Below are positions 25,490 through 34,870 of a stretch of 64,000 nucleotides of DNA, piece after piece (position 1 is the stretch's first letter; each line of letters opens with the position of its first letter). Position numbers and translations under genes: made by a program. The notes beneath the pieces are model-generated. The model was not told the DNA's origin. It made no database searches and was given only the letters and a program-made list of their open reading frames with translations. The DNA lies in NCBI RefSeq assembly GCF_050157905.1, contig NZ_JBKIWZ010000001.1:3596001-3660000 (forward strand), given 5' to 3'. The stretch is from Pantoea sp050157905 (GTDB lineage: Bacteria; Pseudomonadota; Gammaproteobacteria; Enterobacterales; Enterobacteriaceae).

Positions 25490-26509
25490 TTACTGATAGG
25501 AAAAAGTAATGCTCGCCAGAGCATTTGCGGTGCCAGGAATCAGGTCGCCCGTGCGGATATACTGCGTCTGGAAAGGCAGTGATAATACCTGTTTTGCTGA
25601 CGACGTGGTCTGAATAAAGAACTGGTTAAGCGTACCCATAGCCGAGCTATCGGGGCCCATGTTCAGCGGGCCGATACCGTTGTAGAAGAACCGGACCCCC
25701 ACGCCTGAGGCCGTTGAGTCACCCGTCAGTGTGACCACCGATGAACGGTTAGCGGGCGTCGTCTGATCGGTCATCACCGCACTGACTGCAATCTGCTGGT
25801 CACAGGTCAGTGTGACATTGAATGCCCCGGAAGGTGAGGTGCTGCCCACCGTGGACAGTGTGCGAATGTCGAGCGTACCCAGATTGACATTGGCACTTTT
25901 GGTATTGACCGTACAACCGCTGGCAGCCACCGTAATAGTGGCAGGATTAATAATTACCTGTGCCGTTTTGGTTTCATTACTGTAAGCGGTCAGAACGGCG
26001 GCATGGATGGTCGGTGTGGTATACACACCTGATTTCAGCGCCGTTCCCGTTTTAATGAAGGTTATTTTTGCTGACCAGCCCAGATCCTGCGTAACGCCCG
26101 TTCCTCCCTGCACGGGATAACTCTGGGTGATGCCCGATTGCAATGGCACATATTTCGAGCCATTAAAATCTTTCAGGCCAATAATGTAGCCTACGCCGGG
26201 TACACCTGTTTCAAAAATGGTGTAGTTAACGCCATCGACAACCACCGTCGCGCCGCTCATGATTGCCGATGGAGAAGGCTCAAGCGTTCCCTTTGAGCAG
26301 GCCTGCCATAAATATCCGCACCAGAAAACCTGATTAACATCGGCTGACGCGCTCCAGGCCGAGCCAATGATCTCACCCGGTATTACGGAGTCTGCTGGCC
26401 CGGAATACTGCATGGGTCTGGGGGAGAGGGTGATATCTGATTTCAACTCCAGCGCCATCACACTGGCTGAAATGAAAAAGCAGGCAAGCAGCAGTAAAAC
26501 ACGCATCAT
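25490..26509 (-). CDS. Fimbrial tip adhesin
   Basis: 339 residues, last gene of the fimbrial operon and about twice the size of a pilin, as expected for a two-domain tip adhesin. Signal peptide (LLLLACFFISASVMA, cleavage near residue 19), then a receptor-binding domain of ~170 residues with a Cys pair (FWCGYLWQACS). A pilin-type domain follows (ASGCTVNTKSANVNLGTLDIRTL, LTCDQQIAVSAVM) and the usual C-terminal strand ASITFSYQ. The ligand is unknown. Its start overlaps the stop of the minor pilin gene by four bases. Confidence 0.85.
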   Translation of the reverse strand: MMRVLLLLACFFISASVMALELKSDITLSPRPMQYSGPADSVIPGEIIGSAWSASADVNQVFWCGYLWQACSKGTLEPSPSAIMSGATVVVDGVNYTIFETGVPGVGYIIGLKDFNGSKYVPLQSGITQSYPVQGGTGVTQDLGWSAKITFIKTGTALKSGVYTTPTIHAAVLTAYSNETKTAQVIINPATITVAASGCTVNTKSANVNLGTLDIRTLSTVGSTSPSGAFNVTLTCDQQIAVSAVMTDQTTPANRSSVVTLTGDSTASGVGVRFFYNGIGPLNMGPDSSAMGTLNQFFIQTTSSAKQVLSLPFQTQYIRTGDLIPGTANALASITFSYQ

Positions 26510-27021
26510 TGATACTCCGTGGTCCAGGTGGCGATAGCAGAAACATCGCCAGCGGTAACGTCCGGGCCTGTAGCGGCGAGTCGGGCATAGAAATTTAGCT
26601 GGACGCTGTCACTCCCTGCGGCACCATACGTTGTCGTCTGTGTGCCCAGCGGGACAAGTGCCCCCTCTTTATTCAGAATTTGCACGGCCACGCCGGTCGC
26701 GCCGCCCTTTGCCGTTTTAAGCAGTCGCGGATCGATATCATCCGGTGTGCCGCTGAAGCGGATCTTCACCCCGGAAAACGTCGGCCCGCACGCTTCCAGC
26801 GTCAGGGTAAAAGGTGTCTTAATGTTGCTTACCGCGCCCGCTTTGCTTAACTGTCTGGTACCGATAGCGCCAAGCGGAACATTTTTCTCCAGCGAATCCG
26901 CAGCGACCACACAGGTATTGGCGATCAGATTGCCTGTAACGGAAACCAACACATCGTAGCCCCGGACCGGCATTGTGCAGGCCAACAGCAGGATAAGGCA
27001 CACAAGGCGGATTACTGACAT
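26506..27021 (-). CDS. Minor fimbrial subunit
   Basis: 171 residues. Signal peptide MSVIRLVCLILLLACTMPVRG, donor strand DVLVSVTGNLIANTCVV, cysteines at NTC and EACG expected to form the pilin disulfide, and C-terminal AIATWTTEYQ. Its start codon lies 10 bases inside the usher gene end, so translation is coupled. Probably an adaptor near the tip. Confidence 0.85.
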   Translation of the reverse strand: MSVIRLVCLILLLACTMPVRGYDVLVSVTGNLIANTCVVAADSLEKNVPLGAIGTRQLSKAGAVSNIKTPFTLTLEACGPTFSGVKIRFSGTPDDIDPRLLKTAKGGATGVAVQILNKEGALVPLGTQTTTYGAAGSDSVQLNFYARLAATGPDVTAGDVSAIATWTTEYQ

Positions 27022-29540
27022 GTTCCCTCCAGGGTATAGAGGCCTGTACGGGCATTAAAATCCTGCTTATCGAGCTGATAGTGCACAGTACAACGTGCTG
27101 CGTTATCTTTACCCCAGACCGCGTTAAGGGTGCCTTTCAAGGGCAGACCCGATAAATAGACGCTGCCGCCATCACCCACAATGCTGCTAATCTCGCTGTC
27201 CGCTAATGCAACGACGCTACCAAACGGTAAATCGATACCATGCTGTCGCAGGATAAACATCGCTTTTGCACCGCGCTGAGTGGCGATAGTCGCTCTGACC
27301 AGAGCGCCGTCAGTTGGCGTGGTGCTGATCATGGCGTTATCAAGTTCCACATCACTGCCTGCGGTTGTGGCATCGAGTCCGACCCGGTTCATGCGATAGG
27401 CTGTAGCGTAAGGAATCACGGCATAACCTCTGCTGTCGGTTTTAATACTTCGATGGTTGAGAACTGAAACGTCGCTGGCGCCTGGTGCTTTGATCAGAAT
27501 ATTGGTGTTGCCCAGCGGCTGGCTCAGCGTCAGGCCATCTTCGTGCAGTACTGCCCCTCCGCTGATGCCGTAACTCAGGTTACGGGCGTCACGTCCATAG
27601 CTGTATCCCAGATTGTACTGGCCGCGCTGGTTTTTATATTGCAATGCAGCATCGCCGCCATACCGTTGCTGTGCGTTGTAGCGCTGACTGACGCTGTAGT
27701 AGAGCTCATCAGTGCCGGGCACATAGCCGCTGACGCCACCGCTGTAGGTGGTGCCTGCTGATTTTCCCTGCGTGGTAGAAAAATGCGCACGTGTCGAATT
27801 TCTGGTATCACCAAAAGGTATCGAGAGCGACAACGCCACAATGTTATCTTTATGGTCATCATACAGCGTGGTACTGCGCTGGAAACTGACGCCCAGCGAA
27901 GCCATGCGGAAAGTTGTATTCCATGCGAACTGGATGCTCTGGGTTGTTTGCGGGGTGCGCCAGTAGGTTTGCTGATTCCACGACAGAGACAGCGAGCCAT
28001 ATTCATCCATCGGCTGGGTGAGCTGTAGCTGATTTCTGGTTTTGCGTGACAGCCGGAGGTCATAGACTTTTTCATAGCGGGTCGTGATCGTACCATCCGC
28101 TGCCACGACCTGCTCGGGTCTGCCGCCATACATTCTTTTATATGCCGTATCGCTGAGGCTATAGAAACCCTGGGTGGAGTAACGCAGCGAATAGAAGTTA
28201 ATGCGTGTTCCGATATCATTGAGCAATTTGCTGTAGCGCAGACGCAGAGAGTCCCCGCTATAGCGTCTCGCATCAGCAAGCTGACTCAGGGCATGGGTCA
28301 CATCCAGCGAATAGGCCCCCAGATGCCCCAGGTTCTGACCGATACCCGCTGCAACACCGCGATAGCGTTCAGATAACTGCGCACCACCATAAAAGGTGAG
28401 TCCATATTTCCAGCCATAAAACAGTTCACCCTGGGCAAAGGCCGGCGCGTCCTGATTATTCACCGGCTGGAATTTTCCGGCACTGAGGGCATATTTGGTC
28501 TGACCGGTTCGGATCAGATTCGGAACGCTGGCGAAGGGTACGGTAAACCGGCTTTCGTAGCCGTCACTCTCTTTGACTGTAACCGAGAGATCGCCACCTG
28601 AAGAGGTGGGATAGAGGTCACTGAGAACAAAGGGGCCAGGTGACACGCTGGTCTGATAGATAACATTGCCATTCTGCCGTACGGTGACGACGGCACTGCT
28701 ACGCGCAATTCCCCGGACTTCCGGTGCGTAACCGCTCAGACTGGCAGGCAGCATATTGTCATCAGTTTTCAGTGCCAGTCCGCGAACCCCTACAGGATCA
28801 AACACCTGTGATGAAGTATAGGTTTCCCCGGCATAAAACTGCGCGCCCAGCGCCGGAACATCGCGCTGCAGCCAGGTCTGAACATGGTTAAGTTTATGCG
28901 TATCTTTGGTCCATGTGGTGTAATCGCGCAGCCGCCATGCGCCAAGATTGATACCGCTGTTCAGGCTGGCAAACAGCTGCTGATCGCGGGTTTCAGTCTT
29001 GCCTCTGAAAGTGTTATCTGAGCCATTGATGACATAGTTCAGCCATCCGGCGCGAATGCCATATTCCCAGCTCTCCGGGCTGACATAGCCGCGTGGCAGA
29101 TTATGCATCCTGCTCTGAGGCAGAGTGATATCAAGGGTAAGTGTTTGCGTCCTGTAGTCTGCGCTGCTGTCAGGAAACAGTGTCTTAAGGAAATAGCACT
29201 GCTTAGCCAGCGGCAGAGTGACCCCCTTTGCTTGTGACATATCTACACCCAGTGCATCAAGCTGGCTGGCTGTCAGACAGGGAGCCGTAACCTCTTCCCC
29301 ATTGAATTTATCCACTGCAAAAGTGACGTTACCAGTGAAGGCATAATTCTTATTGATGTAAACGTTGATGTTATATTTGCCTGGCGGTAAATCGCTGCCT
29401 GTGTTGACCCAGGATAAGTCAGCCGCTGAAGCATTCTCGCCATTAAGAAAGGCGGGATTAAAGTGCAAATCGCTCTCCGCGGCGGCGGTATATCCGATGG
29501 CATGACAAGCCACCACCGCACAAACGATTTTCATTTTCAC
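27012..29540 (-). CDS. Outer-membrane fimbrial usher (FimD/PapC family)
   Basis: 842 residues. Signal peptide (IVCAVVACHAIGYTAA), N-terminal chaperone-binding domain starting DLHFNPAFLNGENASAADLSWV, and a 24-strand barrel with the plug region around LSGYAPEVRGIARSSAVVTVRQNGNVIYQTSVSPGPFVLSDL. The C-terminal domains contain RGYAVIPYATAYRMNRVGLD and a terminal Cys pair (ARCTVHY, LEGTCQ). It forms the secretion pore and assembly platform of the fimbria. Start ATG 29540; a chaperone gene ends 11 bases upstream. Confidence 0.95.
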   Translation of the reverse strand: MKMKIVCAVVACHAIGYTAAAESDLHFNPAFLNGENASAADLSWVNTGSDLPPGKYNINVYINKNYAFTGNVTFAVDKFNGEEVTAPCLTASQLDALGVDMSQAKGVTLPLAKQCYFLKTLFPDSSADYRTQTLTLDITLPQSRMHNLPRGYVSPESWEYGIRAGWLNYVINGSDNTFRGKTETRDQQLFASLNSGINLGAWRLRDYTTWTKDTHKLNHVQTWLQRDVPALGAQFYAGETYTSSQVFDPVGVRGLALKTDDNMLPASLSGYAPEVRGIARSSAVVTVRQNGNVIYQTSVSPGPFVLSDLYPTSSGGDLSVTVKESDGYESRFTVPFASVPNLIRTGQTKYALSAGKFQPVNNQDAPAFAQGELFYGWKYGLTFYGGAQLSERYRGVAAGIGQNLGHLGAYSLDVTHALSQLADARRYSGDSLRLRYSKLLNDIGTRINFYSLRYSTQGFYSLSDTAYKRMYGGRPEQVVAADGTITTRYEKVYDLRLSRKTRNQLQLTQPMDEYGSLSLSWNQQTYWRTPQTTQSIQFAWNTTFRMASLGVSFQRSTTLYDDHKDNIVALSLSIPFGDTRNSTRAHFSTTQGKSAGTTYSGGVSGYVPGTDELYYSVSQRYNAQQRYGGDAALQYKNQRGQYNLGYSYGRDARNLSYGISGGAVLHEDGLTLSQPLGNTNILIKAPGASDVSVLNHRSIKTDSRGYAVIPYATAYRMNRVGLDATTAGSDVELDNAMISTTPTDGALVRATIATQRGAKAMFILRQHGIDLPFGSVVALADSEISSIVGDGGSVYLSGLPLKGTLNAVWGKDNAARCTVHYQLDKQDFNARTGLYTLEGTCQ

Positions 29541-29551
29541 GCATTTCTCCC

Positions 29552-30241
29552 TTAATGAGTCTGGTTATGGTTCAATGGCGCGCGGGTTTCAGGTGTCCAT
29601 GCACCGTAGTCATTAATGGTCTGAAAGGTCAGTGAGGCAGGCTGGCTGAATTTTTCCGCCAGCGTGAGCGTGGATTCTGGCGGCAACATCACAGGTTTAA
29701 CTGCCTTGCCATCCACTTTTATATTTATAGTGGTGATGAAATAGGGCGTTGGATTGCGGAGGGCGATATTTCCTGCCCTGTATTCGCCAGTGACTTTTTT
29801 CCATGCTTCGTTAGCATCTCCTCGCAATGAAGCCGGACGATAAAATACTTTAATGCGATTTGCAGAGGCGAATTGCAAAGAATTCCCTGCACTATTTTCC
29901 ATTTGTTGCGGAATCGCTTTAACCGTCATCCAGTAGAGAGATTCACGATCCTGCGGCAGAGACTTACCGTTGAAAATAATTTTTACTACGCTTTCAGTGG
30001 AGGGCTTCAGAACATAAAGCGGAGGGGTAATAACAAAATCCTGTGTACGCGCACCGCTGGCTGTTTCCATCCAGGACTGAATTAAAAATGAGGCGGTCGT
30101 ATGGGTATTTCTGACCTGGAGGGTGGATTGCTTTGAATCCGAGGCGTAGACCATTCGTGTCGCACCTAATCCTACGCCACCCGCCTGTGCCGCTGATGAA
30201 AACAGTGTGGCAGTCAGAAAAAACCAGATAAAAGAACGCAT
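29552..30241 (-). CDS. Periplasmic fimbrial chaperone (FimC/PapD family)
   Basis: 229 residues. Signal peptide ending near QAGG, two immunoglobulin-like domains. Domain 1 has the family start GVGLGATRMVYASDSKQSTLQVRNTHT and the G1 strand with alternating hydrophobics (VVKIIFNGKSLPQDRESLYWMTVKAIP). Domain 2 begins IKVFYRPASLRG. Escorts pilins to the usher by donor-strand complementation. Third from the 5' end in expression order it is second, after the major pilin, 51 bases away. Confidence 0.93.
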   Translation of the reverse strand: MRSFIWFFLTATLFSSAAQAGGVGLGATRMVYASDSKQSTLQVRNTHTTASFLIQSWMETASGARTQDFVITPPLYVLKPSTESVVKIIFNGKSLPQDRESLYWMTVKAIPQQMENSAGNSLQFASANRIKVFYRPASLRGDANEAWKKVTGEYRAGNIALRNPTPYFITTINIKVDGKAVKPVMLPPESTLTLAEKFSQPASLTFQTINDYGAWTPETRAPLNHNQTH

Positions 30242-30292
30242 TTTTTCTCCGGAGGTTCTGTTTATGCCCGGTTGTTAAGCCGGGCATAACGA

Positions 30293-30877
30293 TTACGAGT
30301 AGGTTACGGTATAAGTGGCAACAGCACTGGCATTACCGGCTGTTGCACCACCGGTTGGTGAGTAGTATTTAGCGCTAAAGTTCAGTGTGTTAGAGCCTTT
30401 TCGCAGAGGGATTGCAGTCGCTGTTTCACCCAGTTTTACGACATTGCCCTGCTCATCATAAAGACGAATTGCCACGTTCTGCGCGGATGTTGCGCTGCCG
30501 TTTACCCCGGCTGCCAGGCTGTTGGAGTCGTGGCTGTCTGGTGTTCCTGAGAAGGTCACTGCAACTGTTGTCGCGGCAACAGGATTTGTGCTGGTAGAAG
30601 TTGACGTATCAGCAATGGCGCAATCTTCAAGCGCGATAGAGAATGTTTTACCAACCTTTGCTTCACTGCCTGCAGCGGCCAGCGTAGCCGTGCGGACTTC
30701 ACCCATATCAACATCAATGTTTGCGCTGTTAGCACTGATGGCACAGGCTGATGTCACGACGCTTCCGTTAAAATTAACAGAACCACCGCTGGTGGTTGCC
30801 GCCAGGGCTGAGCCCATTGGAAGAAGCGCTGAAATACCTAATGCCAGGAGGTGTTTTTTATTAAACTTCATTTTCAT
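30293..30877 (-). CDS. Major fimbrial subunit (FimA-type pilin)
   Basis: 194 residues, first gene of the operon. Signal peptide with cleavage after ALA near residue 26, donor strand SGGSVNFNGSVVTSACAI, a Cys pair (SACAIS and LEDCAIA), the typical TFSGTPD loop and the C-terminal strand ASAVATYTVTYS. Polymerises to form the fimbrial shaft. Promoter should lie in the AT-rich region upstream. Confidence 0.92.
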   Translation of the reverse strand: MKMKFNKKHLLALGISALLPMGSALAATTSGGSVNFNGSVVTSACAISANSANIDVDMGEVRTATLAAAGSEAKVGKTFSIALEDCAIADTSTSTSTNPVAATTVAVTFSGTPDSHDSNSLAAGVNGSATSAQNVAIRLYDEQGNVVKLGETATAIPLRKGSNTLNFSAKYYSPTGGATAGNASAVATYTVTYS

Positions 30878-31972
30878 GAGATTACCTTTATTGTTGGGTT
30901 TGCTTTATTTTTTAAACGGCAATTGACAGCAAACAGAGAGGTTATTTTTACTCTAAATACGTGAGATAGCGAAGCTGAAATATGCGTGTATTTCTTTTTG
31001 ACAGTGATTATTTTGTCTTGTCGAACATTAAGGGATGATGTGTGCAGATTAGCGCTCTCCTGTTAATGAACAAGGTGGAGGTATTATAATTTATTTAATA
31101 AAAAAATCACCCGCAGGATTAATTATGTATTCAGGGTGGGAGTAAATAATTATTCTATATTTGAATTCAGTGTTAAAAAGTATTTATTTTTTTAATGGCG
31201 GGGCGTAGATAAATAAGCATTTTATTAATATCAATTATCAAATTGGAACTCTGTGGTCTCTCTGAAGGGTTTTAGTTTCTTGTTAATTTCCTACCGAAAA
31301 GAAGAAGATTATCTGTCGCCTTGCAAACCTGTTCTGATAATGATCAGGAATTATCATTTTAATTGTCTCTGCGTAACCTTCAGAATTTGTGGATAAAAGG
31401 TCCGGACCACAGTGCGCGCAAACAGCAGAATCCTTTTTTATAACGGAGTGCATTATCACCGGATTTGTGCAGCAAGGGATGCTGACAGAGGGAAGAGGAA
31501 AAATGAAAAGAGAGAAAGCGAAATGAAACGCCAGGGATCAAACGATTGTTATGCCTGACAGGCAGGCTGACCGGCCAGGGCGGACTGAATAGGGGGCTGA
31601 AAAGAGGAGTGGCATAGCGCTGCCGGGAACGGAGGAACGGCAAGACTGCAAATAAATCTCTGGAAAACCTGTTCCCGGATGCCGTCAGTCCGGCTTGTCA
31701 GAAAGAGCACGCTGTATCATGCAGTAACGTATTGTGTGATGTCACTGGGCGCATCTGCCGGACGGTTTAAAAAGGCGTGGCGGCAGAAAAGTAAAACTTC
31801 TCAGCGAAGCGGGTTTTCACCTTCCGGAGGCCGGACCTGAAAATGCCGGGTTCCTGTTTGCACCGTGCGTCAGCGCGATCAGGAAGGTAAATAGGGGATG
31901 TGATATCGAATCGTTGATGACGGCCTTATCCCAAAATGAAAAAACCCCCGCCGAGGCGAGGGTTTCAAATTT
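30878..31972. other. 1.1 kb gene-free region between fimbrial operon and tRNA-Phe
   Basis: From 30878 to about 31370 the DNA is strongly AT-rich, suiting H-NS control of the fimbrial promoter. I see no pair of long inverted repeats and no recombinase gene, so no phase switch is supported. From 31380 to 31920 the composition returns to normal, but open frames there lack coding character or family features. No direct repeat of the tRNA 3' end was found in the window. Confidence 0.5.
31941..31968 (-). terminator. Terminator of tRNA-Phe
   Basis: Stem of eight pairs with one mismatch (arms about 31944-31952 and 31956-31964) followed on the minus strand by a T-run. It lies just downstream of the tRNA. 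Confidence 0.75.
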
Positions 31973-32048
31973 TGGTGCCCGAACCCGGAATCGAACCAGG
32001 GACACGGGGATTTTCAATCCCCTGCTCTACCGACTGAGCTATTCGGGC
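31973..32048 (-). tRNA. pheU: tRNA-Phe (anticodon GAA)
   Basis: 76 bases on the minus strand with encoded CCA. It starts GCCCGAATAGCTCAG (acceptor and D arm), has the anticodon loop ATTGAAAAT with GAA, a GTGTC variable region and the T arm GGTTCGATTCC, and ends GGGCACCA. Nearly identical to E. coli tRNA-Phe. In E. coli pheU also neighbours yjdC and dsbD. Its 3' end points to the fimbrial cluster; pheU and pheV are known island insertion sites. Confidence 0.98.
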
Positions 32049-32155
32049 AACGGGGCGCATTAAACCGTAAAGGCCGCAGGTCGTCAACGGCTTTCACGAA
32101 AAAACCCCTGAAAACGTGACTGATTGCCTGATTTTCAGTCAGGACCGATAAAACT

Positions 32156-32731
32156 TCAGGCCAGCGCGCCCTGTTTACGGCATAGCGCGATGCTGTAAAC
32201 ATCTTCCGCCAGGCGCTGGGCGGTGGCGACATCCTGGACATTACGCTTTACCAGCAACTTGCTCAGGCAGCCTTCCAGAATTAACTCCATCTGATCGGCC
32301 ACCATGGCAGGATTATCCAGCGCCTGATCCAGAAGGATGTCATGCGTAAACTGCCAGGAACCACGCTTCTGCTGTTCGGCCAGTTGATGAATGGGCTGGT
32401 CGGGTTGCGGATAGAAGCTGCAGGCGGCGATAAACAGGCAGCCCGGGAAACGGCCTTTGCTGACCTGCTCAGCCAGGACTTTATAGCGTGCCATCAGCTT
32501 CTGCTCCGCCGTCAGCGACGCATCCAGCAGGATCTGCCGTCGCCAGGTCTCAATCTGTTGCCCGTGATAGCGCAGCGCATCGTAGAGCAGAGCATCACGG
32601 TCGGGCCAGAAGAGCTGCAGCTGTTCTGAGGGTAATCCGGAACCCGCCAGGGTCTCCAGTGAGAGGGTGGCGGCGAGGCCGTTCTGTTCAAGCACATTTA
32701 AGGCATGCTCGAGTATCTGTTCACGCTGCAA
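32156..32731 (-). CDS. yjdC: TetR/AcrR-type regulator YjdC
   Basis: 191 residues starting at TTG 32731, six bases after AGGAGAG. The protein start MQREQILEHALNVLEQNG matches E. coli YjdC. A short TetR-type helix-turn-helix at the N-terminus is followed by FWPDRDALLYDALRYHGQQIETWRRQ and the YjdC-type GCLFIAACSFYPQPDQPIHQLA. Targets unknown. Same neighbours as in E. coli (tRNA-Phe and dsbD), 64 bases after dsbD on the same strand, perhaps co-transcribed. Confidence 0.9.
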   Translation of the reverse strand: MQREQILEHALNVLEQNGLAATLSLETLAGSGLPSEQLQLFWPDRDALLYDALRYHGQQIETWRRQILLDASLTAEQKLMARYKVLAEQVSKGRFPGCLFIAACSFYPQPDQPIHQLAEQQKRGSWQFTHDILLDQALDNPAMVADQMELILEGCLSKLLVKRNVQDVATAQRLAEDVYSIALCRKQGALA

Positions 32732-32795
32732 GTGGCTCTCCTCTGGTCTGCTGGCCCGGCTATATTACCGGGCAATCATCTGACTCCAGTGTTGT

Positions 32796-34517
32796 TTATG
32801 GGGTAAGTTTCTGCAAATGCGCCCGGAAGTCGGCGGCATTGAGAAACCCGGTGAGACGCGATCCGGGGATTTCGCGGCCCTGCGCATCAAAGAACAAAAT
32901 GGTCGGTAATCCCAGCACCTGAAGATGCTGCAATAGTGCATTGTCGCTGGCGCTGTTGGCCGTAACATTCGCCTGCAGCAACTGAACCTGACTCAGGCTG
33001 GCGCGTACGGCGCTATCGCTGAAGGTATATTTCTCGAACTCTTTGCAGGCCACACACCAGTCAGCATAGAGATCGACCATGGTGAGACGGCCCCCGGCCT
33101 TTTGCAGCGCGCTGTCGAGCTGATGCGTCGTCTGAACAGGCTGAAATGGCAGCGCGACTGCGACTGGCTGCGCGGCAGAATTGCCAAAGGCCCAGTCCTG
33201 TAGCGGGCGGGCACTGATGAGTGCGGCGGCCAGCATGACGATTTGTACCACCCGCCAGCCACGGCTGCGGATATGCAGGCTGACGCTGAACGCCCAGCCG
33301 AAGAAGGCCACGCCCAGCAGGCTCCAGAGGCGTAATCCCCAGATATCGCCGAGTATCCGCTCCAGCAAAAATACCGGCAGCGCCAGGATGACAAACCCAA
33401 ACCCTTCTTTGACGGTCTGCATCCATGGGCCGCTTTTCGGCAGCAGGCGGTTACCAAAGAGGGTCACGGCGATCAGGGGTAACCCCATCCCGAGCGCATA
33501 AAGCCACAGCGTACCGGCACCGGCCCACAGATTGCCGCTCTGCGCGATATAAAGCAGGATGGCGCTGAGCGGGGCCGTGGTGCAGGGCGAGCAGATCAAT
33601 CCGGCCAGCGCCCCCATCAGGAAGACGCCGGGCAGCGATCCTCCCTGCTGGCGATTACTCCACAGGGTCAGGCGGGTTTGCAGGCTGGCGGGCAGCTGCA
33701 GCGTAAACAGGCCAAACATCGACAGGGCCAGCACGATAAACAGCACGGAGAGCGTCACCAGCACATAAGGGTGTTGCAGCGCGGCCTGGAAACGCAGACC
33801 GGCGGCCGCCACGATCAGCCCCAGCAGCGTGTAGGTCAGCGCCATCCCCTGCACATATATCATTGCCAGTGCAAACAGCCGGCCCAGCGAATAGTGGCGC
33901 TGTCCGCCAAGAATAATGCCGGAGATTAGCGGATACATTGGCAGCACGCAGGGCGTAAACGCCACACCGATGCCAATCAGCAGCGCCCAGAGCGGGGAAA
34001 AGGGCAGCGGGCTGGCGGGCGAGGGTTGAGCATCAGGTTTATCGATGGCCGTCGCCGCCTGTGCGGGCGCGCTACTGGCAGCCACCGCGTTCAGCGGAAC
34101 GGTGCGGGTTTCCGGCGGATAGCAGAACCCGGCAGCAGCACAGCCCTGATAGGTGACGCTGAGCGAGGCGCCGCTGGCGGCCTGCTGCAGCGTCACCGGC
34201 AGCGTCAGATCCGCAGGATAGATCTCGCTTTTGCCAAAGAACTCATCTTCATGCGGCTGACCGGCGGGCAGCATCGGCGGCGTAATCGTCGCGTTCTGCG
34301 GCGTGATGTGGATCTGCTGGCGATAGAGGTAATACCCTGATTTGACCTTCCAGTGCAGGTTGAGTTGCGCGCCCTGCTGGTCAAAGTCAAACGTAAACGC
34401 CTGGTCAACCGGCACGAAACGGCGGGTCGACGGGTCAGAGAAGAGGGAAGCGTGCGCCTGCAGGCAGATAAACAGCGCCAGCAGGAGCATAATTAAGCGA
34501 GAGATGCGTGCAGCCAT
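32796..34517 (-). CDS. dsbD: Thiol:disulfide interchange protein DsbD
   Basis: 573 residues. Carries electrons from cytoplasmic thioredoxin across the inner membrane to DsbC and CcmG. Signal peptide, N-terminal immunoglobulin-like domain with redox Cys pair (YQGCAAAGFCYPPE), eight-helix membrane domain with the pair in FTPCVLPMYP and ICSPCTTAPL, and a C-terminal thioredoxin domain with WCVACKEF. All six catalytic cysteines are present. ATG 34517 lies 24 bases inside the end of cutA, so the two are translationally coupled. Order cutA-dsbD as in E. coli. Confidence 0.97.
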   Translation of the reverse strand: MAARISRLIMLLLALFICLQAHASLFSDPSTRRFVPVDQAFTFDFDQQGAQLNLHWKVKSGYYLYRQQIHITPQNATITPPMLPAGQPHEDEFFGKSEIYPADLTLPVTLQQAASGASLSVTYQGCAAAGFCYPPETRTVPLNAVAASSAPAQAATAIDKPDAQPSPASPLPFSPLWALLIGIGVAFTPCVLPMYPLISGIILGGQRHYSLGRLFALAMIYVQGMALTYTLLGLIVAAAGLRFQAALQHPYVLVTLSVLFIVLALSMFGLFTLQLPASLQTRLTLWSNRQQGGSLPGVFLMGALAGLICSPCTTAPLSAILLYIAQSGNLWAGAGTLWLYALGMGLPLIAVTLFGNRLLPKSGPWMQTVKEGFGFVILALPVFLLERILGDIWGLRLWSLLGVAFFGWAFSVSLHIRSRGWRVVQIVMLAAALISARPLQDWAFGNSAAQPVAVALPFQPVQTTHQLDSALQKAGGRLTMVDLYADWCVACKEFEKYTFSDSAVRASLSQVQLLQANVTANSASDNALLQHLQVLGLPTILFFDAQGREIPGSRLTGFLNAADFRAHLQKLTP

Positions 34518-34807
34518 GACAAGTATTCCCTGTCTCCATATTGAACTGGCAGAGCCAGCAGTTCGGGTACGTCGTAAGGATGAGCCGCTTTGAGCAGGTC
34601 ACACAAAGCCTGCTGATGATCGCTATCGCATTTCAGCAGCATCTGAATCTCGCTGCTCTGCTCAATCTTTCCCTGCCAGCGATACCAGGAGATCGCCCCT
34701 GGCAGCAGGGTCACGCAGGCCGCCAGTCTGGCATCCAGCGCCAGCGTCGCGAGCCGCTGCGCCGTAGCCTGATCGGGCGTCGTACAGAGAATAACGACAG
34801 CGTTCAT
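34493..34807 (-). CDS. cutA: Divalent cation tolerance protein CutA
   Basis: 104 residues from ATG 34807, after CAGGAGTTTTCGG; the frame extends upstream but without a site. Trimeric ferredoxin-like fold: VVILCTTPDQATAQRLATLALDARLAACVTLLPGAISWYRWQGKIEQSSEIQMLLK, then HPYDVPELLALPV, all family hallmarks. Linked to copper tolerance in E. coli. Overlaps dsbD. Confidence 0.96.
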   Translation of the reverse strand: MNAVVILCTTPDQATAQRLATLALDARLAACVTLLPGAISWYRWQGKIEQSSEIQMLLKCDSDHQQALCDLLKAAHPYDVPELLALPVQYGDREYLSWLHASLA

Positions 34808-34870
34808 CCGAAAACTCCTGTTGGAAAGAGCGCCGATGATAGCACGCTCCTCCGGTAACACGATGCGGCG

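Noticed and set aside
30878..31380. Invertible promoter (phase switch) for the fimbrial operon
   Set aside because: No matching inverted repeats and no recombinase gene in the window.
31380..31643. 87-residue minus-strand frame beyond the fimbrial operon
   Set aside because: Composition and sequence look like translated non-coding DNA; no start signal.
31817..32017. Frame overlapping tRNA-Phe
   Set aside because: Runs through the tRNA gene and its terminator.
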